DNA from: an uncultured Candidatus Saccharibacteria bacterium
GTDB lineage: Bacteria; Patescibacteriota; Saccharimonadia; Saccharimonadales; Saccharimonadaceae
Reading direction: 5' to 3'
Assembly: GCA_938046775.1 (NCBI GenBank)
Contig: CALIXB010000031.1
Coordinates: forward strand, 1 to 9,580
Length of the DNA stretch: 9,580 bases
A program made the translations under genes and the position numbers. Below are positions 5,933 to 9,580 of the stretch, piece after piece. The notes beneath the pieces are model-generated. The model had not been told where the DNA came from and did no database searches. It saw only the letters and a program-made list of their open reading frames with translations. Every line of letters begins with the position of its first letter. Position 1 is the stretch's first letter.

Positions 5933-8372
5933 CAATCACCACCTTATTTTTATCAATTTTAGCCTGCAGAATATCGCCAGGCTTTGCTTTATTTGACAAC
6001 AGAACATCACTGAGCAGATCTGTCAGCTCCGACTGAACAGTACGCCTGAGAACTCGTACGCCGCGCTGTTCATCAAAACCCCGGTCAATCAGCCAACGCT
6101 TGGCGGGTGGAGTAATATCAAGCGTCATTTCGTGCCGCTCAACTGCCTTGATTAGGTCAATTGTAAGATTGTCAAAAATCTTTCGCACTACCGACCTAGC
6201 TAGTGGTTTAAACGTAATCACCCCGTCAAACCTACCGATTAGTTCTGGCCTCAAGAAACTCTCCAACTCGCGTAAAGCTGCGCGTGAATTGCGATTATGT
6301 CGATCCGTGTGGGAAGTTTTTTTCTGATCAGATGAAGCAAAGCCCAACTCTGAATCTTGAATCATCTGCTCGGCACCAACGTTGCTGGTCAAAATGATAA
6401 TCGTCTGCCGGAAACTAATCGTCCGACCATGAGAATCACTCAATTTGCCATCTTCTAAAATCTGCAATAGCAAGTTTAATACGTCAGGATGAGCCTTTTC
6501 AATCTCATCGAACAACACCACGCTGTATGGCTGCCGCCGCACCTTGTCAGTCAATTTGCCGCCATCATCATAACCGACATAGCCAGCTGGCGCACCAATC
6601 AGCCGACTAGCTGTGTGCCGCTCTGAAAACTCACTCATGTCAATCTTAATCAAATTATCATCACCGCCAAAAACCTCCCGCGCCAATACTCGTGCCAGCT
6701 CAGTCTTTCCCACACCAGTCGGACCAAGGAAAATAAACGACCCTAACGGACCACTTTGGCGACTCAGACCAGCTTTATTTCGTCGAATTACCCGGGCTAA
6801 TTGCCCAATTGCTTCATTTTGCCCCAACACACTCCGACTCAAGCGTTTCTCTAATTGGATTAAATCCTTCATTTGATTCAATGACAATCTATCAATCGGA
6901 ATATTCGTCATCGCCGAAACTGCACGTCGTAGATATTCCTCGGTTAACATAGGTTTGCTATAAACTTCGTTTCTCAGTTTATCAGCCTGCAATTCCAATT
7001 GTCGCATTTGCACCTTAAATTCCGCGGCTTGTTGATAATTTTCAGCCTCGACGGCAGCATCAATCCTACCAGCTAATCGTTTGATTTGACGTGATAATTT
7101 ATCCTTGCGAGACAATTTTATCGGCGAATTTGATTTTAATAGACTAGCGGCCTCGTCAATCACATCAATCGCTTTATCCGGCAAAAACCGCTCTGTCACG
7201 TATCGCTGACTTAAATCGACAGCTTCAATAAGCATTTCGTCAGGAATCTGTACTTGATGATGTTTTGCAAGATTATCTCTCAAGCCTCGCATCATCTCCA
7301 CCGCATCCTCTGGAGATGGCTCCGCCACCGTTACCGCCTGAAAACGCCGGCTTAAGGCCGCATCTTTCTCGATATGCTTGCGATATTCATCAAACGTCGT
7401 CGCGCCAATTAGCCGTACTTCGCCGCGTGCCAATGCTGGCTTTAATACGTTAGCCGCGTCCATTGAACCTTCCGCCGATCCAGCACCCACCAGCAAGTGC
7501 AACTCGTCGATAAACAAAATGACTTCCTGGTGTTTCTTAGCAACCGCCAAAACTTTTTGCAGTCGCTCCTCAAATTGCCCACGGTATTTCGTTCCGGCAA
7601 TCATTGCCGTCAAATCCAACTGAAAAAGCCGCTTGCCTTTCAAAAACTCCGGCACTTTATTGTCGGCAATTTTTTGCGCCAAGCCTTCAACTACCGCAGT
7701 TTTACCAACACCCGGCTCGCCGATTAGCGCTGGATTATTCTTACTGCGGCGTCCCAGTACAGTAATCATCCGCTGAATCTCTGCCGACCGGCCAATCACT
7801 GGATCTAAAAATCCCTCGCTGGCCCGACGCGTCAAATCCACGCCAAATTTGTCCAGAATTTTCAAATCGCCCGACTTCTTAGTTGTTGCAGCCTGATCAT
7901 TCTGCAGTGATTCAAATTGCTGTTTATCAAACACATCTTCCAGATTTCCGCGCAGCTGCTCAATGTCAATATTCATATCACGCAACAGCTTAGTTGCCCG
8001 CGCCTCACGTTGTAACAGCATGCTATACACGATATGCTCCGTGCCAATTCGTTCCTGACCAAACTCAACCGCCAACTGCCATGACGTACGAATCAGCTCA
8101 GCAACTTCAGCACTTAAGCCCTTTTTTACGACCGTAACCACCAAAGGCTTAGCCGTCAGATTTAGCACCATTTCCGCCCTATCTAACGTCACACCATTTT
8201 CCGCTAAAATCTTAGCCCCAAGCGACGAATTCTGCGCCAACACACCAAGCAAAATATGCTCCGTGCCGACATAATCGCGGCCTTCGTTATGCGCCAGAAA
8301 ACCCGCTCGCTCCAAGCTGGCGCGAGCTGTTTCTGTTAAACGAGGTTCTAGCTCAGAAAAATCCTCTGACAT
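5916..8372 (-). CDS. clpC: ATP-dependent unfoldase ClpC (Hsp100, class I Clp ATPase)
   Basis: Full-length 818-residue ClpC, a cytoplasmic hexameric AAA+ unfoldase that feeds proteins to ClpP. Two Clp N-domain repeats (about 1-75 and 80-150) precede AAA+ domain D1 with Walker A GEPGVGKTA (218-226) and Walker B ILFIDE (285-290). The middle region (about 421-465) carries a UVR-type coiled coil (AVEAENYQQAAEFK). D2 has Walker A GPTGVGKT (550-557), Walker B VVLFDE (618-623) and the Clp C-terminal domain. The UVR-type middle domain separates it from ClpB and ClpA. An LGF tripeptide (676-678) in D2 corresponds to the ClpP-docking loop, so it is expected to work with ClpP, although no clpP is present here. 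A strong AAAGGAGGG ribosome binding site (8377-8385) lies 4 nt before the ATG. It follows nusA by 40 nt and overlaps the HExxH gene by 17 nt. In Firmicutes, McsB or MecA act as adaptors; none is visible. Confidence 0.97.
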   Translation of the reverse strand: MSEDFSELEPRLTETARASLERAGFLAHNEGRDYVGTEHILLGVLAQNSSLGAKILAENGVTLDRAEMVLNLTAKPLVVTVVKKGLSAEVAELIRTSWQLAVEFGQERIGTEHIVYSMLLQREARATKLLRDMNIDIEQLRGNLEDVFDKQQFESLQNDQAATTKKSGDLKILDKFGVDLTRRASEGFLDPVIGRSAEIQRMITVLGRRSKNNPALIGEPGVGKTAVVEGLAQKIADNKVPEFLKGKRLFQLDLTAMIAGTKYRGQFEERLQKVLAVAKKHQEVILFIDELHLLVGAGSAEGSMDAANVLKPALARGEVRLIGATTFDEYRKHIEKDAALSRRFQAVTVAEPSPEDAVEMMRGLRDNLAKHHQVQIPDEMLIEAVDLSQRYVTERFLPDKAIDVIDEAASLLKSNSPIKLSRKDKLSRQIKRLAGRIDAAVEAENYQQAAEFKVQMRQLELQADKLRNEVYSKPMLTEEYLRRAVSAMTNIPIDRLSLNQMKDLIQLEKRLSRSVLGQNEAIGQLARVIRRNKAGLSRQSGPLGSFIFLGPTGVGKTELARVLAREVFGGDDNLIKIDMSEFSERHTASRLIGAPAGYVGYDDGGKLTDKVRRQPYSVVLFDEIEKAHPDVLNLLLQILEDGKLSDSHGRTISFRQTIIILTSNVGAEQMIQDSELGFASSDQKKTSHTDRHNRNSRAALRELESFLRPELIGRFDGVITFKPLARSVVRKIFDNLTIDLIKAVERHEMTLDITPPAKRWLIDRGFDEQRGVRVLRRTVQSELTDLLSDVLLSNKAKPGDILQAKIDKNKVVIDVKHA
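5935..5945 (-). promoter_or_regulatory. Near-perfect Shine-Dalgarno for the HExxH gene, embedded in clpC
   Basis: The complement AAGGTGGTGAT differs by one base from the full 16S anti-Shine-Dalgarno complement AAGGAGGTGAT and sits 2 nt before ATG 5932. It also encodes ClpC codons close to the stop (KVVID). It picks ATG 5932 over TTG 5935 and ATG 5923. Confidence 0.65.
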
Positions 8373-8376
8373 ACGA

Positions 8377-8385
8377 CCCTCCTTT
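8377..8385 (-). promoter_or_regulatory. clpC ribosome binding site in the 40-nt nusA-clpC gap
   Basis: AAAGGAGGG on the complement is 4 nt from the clpC ATG. The rest of the gap (8386-8412) shows no convincing promoter, terminator hairpin or CtsR-type operator, so clpC is probably read through from nusA. Confidence 0.7.
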
Positions 8386-8412
8386 CGTTTTTAATGGCCA
8401 ATCGAGAGCGGC

Positions 8413-9534
8413 TTATTCCGCTACCTCCTCAACCACGCTCATTAAGCTGTCCTCGATATTCTTGCGAGGTTTTGGCTCCGACTTAACAGCAGCTTTTGCT
8501 TCAATATCAAGTTCATATCCTGTCAATCGACTTGCCAAGCGAACATTTTGCCCAGCTCGACCGATTGCGATTGATTGCTGATCTTCGCTAACGTAAACTG
8601 TTGCCCGCTTTTCGTCTTCGTTCACAGTGACGCTGATTACCTCTGCCGGACTCATGGCATTAGCAATAAAGCCAGCCACATCTTCCTCAAATGGAATAAT
8701 GTCAATCTTCTCTTGCTCGCCAATTTCATTCATTACAGCCTGAACACGAGCACCATGGCCACCAACAAACGTACCAACTGGATCAACACCCGGCAGCGCA
8801 GAAGCTACCGCCAACTTGGTGCGGCGACCAGCTTCGCGGGCAATTGCCTTAATCTCAACTGCGCCAGTTTCCATCTCTGGAACTTCTTGATTGAATAGGA
8901 AGCGCACAAACTCTTCATTGCCACGGCTAAGAATTAACTGTGGACCACGACCTTCACGCTCAATGTCCTTAATATAAACCTTAATGCGACGACCAACGCC
9001 ATAATATTCTCCAGGAATTTGCTCTGATTGCGGCATAATACCGACGGCTTTACCCAACTCAATTCGTACCACACGTGGCTCGACTCGCTGAACCGTACCG
9101 ATAACGACCGTACCAATTTTATCTTCAAACTCAGCCAGTACTACCTCACGCTCAGCTTCACGCAAACGCTGCAAAATCACCTGCTTGGCGGTCTGAGCTG
9201 CCACCCGACCAAATGTCGTCACATTGTGAGTCTCTACCGTTACTTCGCCGTCAATCTCAGCCGCAGCGTCCAACTTCTTAGCATCTTCCAGGCTAATTTG
9301 ATTGATATCATTCTCAACCTCTTCAACAACAGTTTTAACCACCGAAACCACAGCTGTGCCACTATTGATATTCAAGTTAGCCCGCACCAACTGCTCGCGC
9401 GTACCGTTATCACGACGCCAAGCTGCCGCAATCGCCTGCTCAATCACACTCAAGACTGTTTCTTCTGGTAGGTTTTTTTCATCAGCAATCGTCCGCACTG
9501 CTAGTGTCAGTTGCTTGATGTTCAGATCTTCCAT
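8413..9534 (-). CDS. nusA: Transcription termination/antitermination factor NusA
   Basis: Binds RNA polymerase and nascent RNA to control pausing, intrinsic termination and antitermination. The 373-residue protein has an N-terminal RNA-polymerase-binding domain (about 1-130), an S1 domain (about 136-203), then the NusA hallmark LSRGNEEFVRFLFNQEVPEM leading into KH1 with VGGHGARVQAV (257-267), and KH2 with IGRAGQNVRLAS (324-335). It ends in a short acidic tail and lacks the C-terminal acidic repeats of the proteobacterial form, matching the compact Firmicutes or Thermotoga-like version. A ribosome binding site AAGGAGA (9541-9547) lies 6 nt before the ATG, with a -10 element just upstream. It heads the minus-strand array and is followed by clpC, not by the rbfA/infB genes that often accompany nusA. 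Whether rimP lies upstream cannot be seen. Confidence 0.97.
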   Translation of the reverse strand: MEDLNIKQLTLAVRTIADEKNLPEETVLSVIEQAIAAAWRRDNGTREQLVRANLNINSGTAVVSVVKTVVEEVENDINQISLEDAKKLDAAAEIDGEVTVETHNVTTFGRVAAQTAKQVILQRLREAEREVVLAEFEDKIGTVVIGTVQRVEPRVVRIELGKAVGIMPQSEQIPGEYYGVGRRIKVYIKDIEREGRGPQLILSRGNEEFVRFLFNQEVPEMETGAVEIKAIAREAGRRTKLAVASALPGVDPVGTFVGGHGARVQAVMNEIGEQEKIDIIPFEEDVAGFIANAMSPAEVISVTVNEDEKRATVYVSEDQQSIAIGRAGQNVRLASRLTGYELDIEAKAAVKSEPKPRKNIEDSLMSVVEEVAE

Positions 9535-9540
9535 ATTTAC

Positions 9541-9547
9541 TCTCCTT
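9541..9547 (-). promoter_or_regulatory. nusA ribosome binding site
   Basis: AAGGAGA on the complement, 6 nt upstream of ATG 9534, confirms that start. It lies in the predicted short leader downstream of the -10 element. Confidence 0.7.
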
Positions 9548-9557
9548 CTTTTATATA

Positions 9558-9563
9558 ATTATA
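9558..9563 (-). promoter_or_regulatory. -10 element of the nusA-clpC-radA array promoter
   Basis: The complement reads GGATATAATTATAT, with a perfect TATAAT at 9563-9558. Transcription would start near 9551, giving a leader of about 17 nt with the nusA ribosome binding site. The -35 hexamer would fall just beyond the right edge (about 9580 onward), so the promoter is only half visible. Confidence 0.55.
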
Positions 9564-9580
9564 TCCTTTTCCGCTTCAAA

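Noticed and set aside
8373..8412. Possible clpC-specific promoter or CtsR/heat-shock operator in the nusA-clpC gap
   Set aside because: No paired -10/-35 and no GGTCAAA-type tandem heptads are present; only the ribosome binding site is convincing.
8575..8898. 107-codon plus-strand open frame opposite nusA
   Set aside because: Same reasoning: a shadow of the KH-domain coding region with no promoter, ribosome binding site or family resemblance.
9028..9471. 147-codon open frame on the plus strand opposite nusA
   Set aside because: It lies fully antisense to the well-supported nusA, has no ribosome binding site or recognisable motif, and is rich in His/Asn/Leu as expected from reading a conserved gene backwards.
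9574..9579. TTGAAG on the minus strand near the nusA -10, identical (with the following CG) to the PBP -35-like element
   Set aside because: Only 10 nt separates it from TATAAT, too short for a -35/-10 pair; the shared 8-mer TTGAAGCG is probably chance.

Overview
The window looks like chromosomal core-genome DNA from a reduced, probably Patescibacteria/CPR bacterium. Candidatus Saccharibacteria (TM7) is my best guess. This is an inference from protein character and gene order, with no search behind it. All six complete genes end in TAA or TAG, and no in-frame TGA has to be read as an amino acid, so nothing points to the recoded Gracilibacteria/Absconditabacteria. Coding density is very high. 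No RNA genes, mobile elements, CRISPR arrays or long repeats were seen, and no stretch over 300 bases lacks a gene.

Layout: (1) Positions 1-40, minus strand, hold the first 13 codons of a gene running off the left edge, probably tyrS. (2) Positions 41-114 are a compact divergent promoter region with two extended -10 promoters. (3) Positions 115-2781, plus strand, encode a class A penicillin-binding protein (glycosyltransferase plus transpeptidase), apparently read from a leaderless GTG-start mRNA. Its intrinsic terminator appears to lie inside the 3' coding end of the convergent gene. (4) Positions 9534 down to 2786, minus strand, form one tight five-gene array: nusA, clpC, an exported membrane-anchored HExxH protein, radA, and a membrane-tethered PIN-TRAM protein of the YacL type. 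Gaps or overlaps are 40 nt, a 17 nt overlap, a 1 nt overlap (TAATG) and 13 nt. A -10 element lies just upstream of nusA, and no internal promoter is visible.

How the genes fit together: clpC-radA-yacL recalls the Bacillus ctsR-mcsA-mcsB-clpC-radA-disA-yacL cluster. Here the regulator and adaptor genes and disA are absent, nusA sits at the head, and an unfamiliar extracytoplasmic HExxH/coiled-coil protein lies between clpC and radA, translationally coupled on both sides. The array thus joins transcription elongation (NusA), protein quality control (ClpC), DNA recombination/repair (RadA), a PIN-TRAM nucleic-acid protein, and a probable surface metallopeptidase. The least explained element is the HExxH protein. 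The leaderless start and the terminator embedded in an opposing gene are the most interesting regulatory features.
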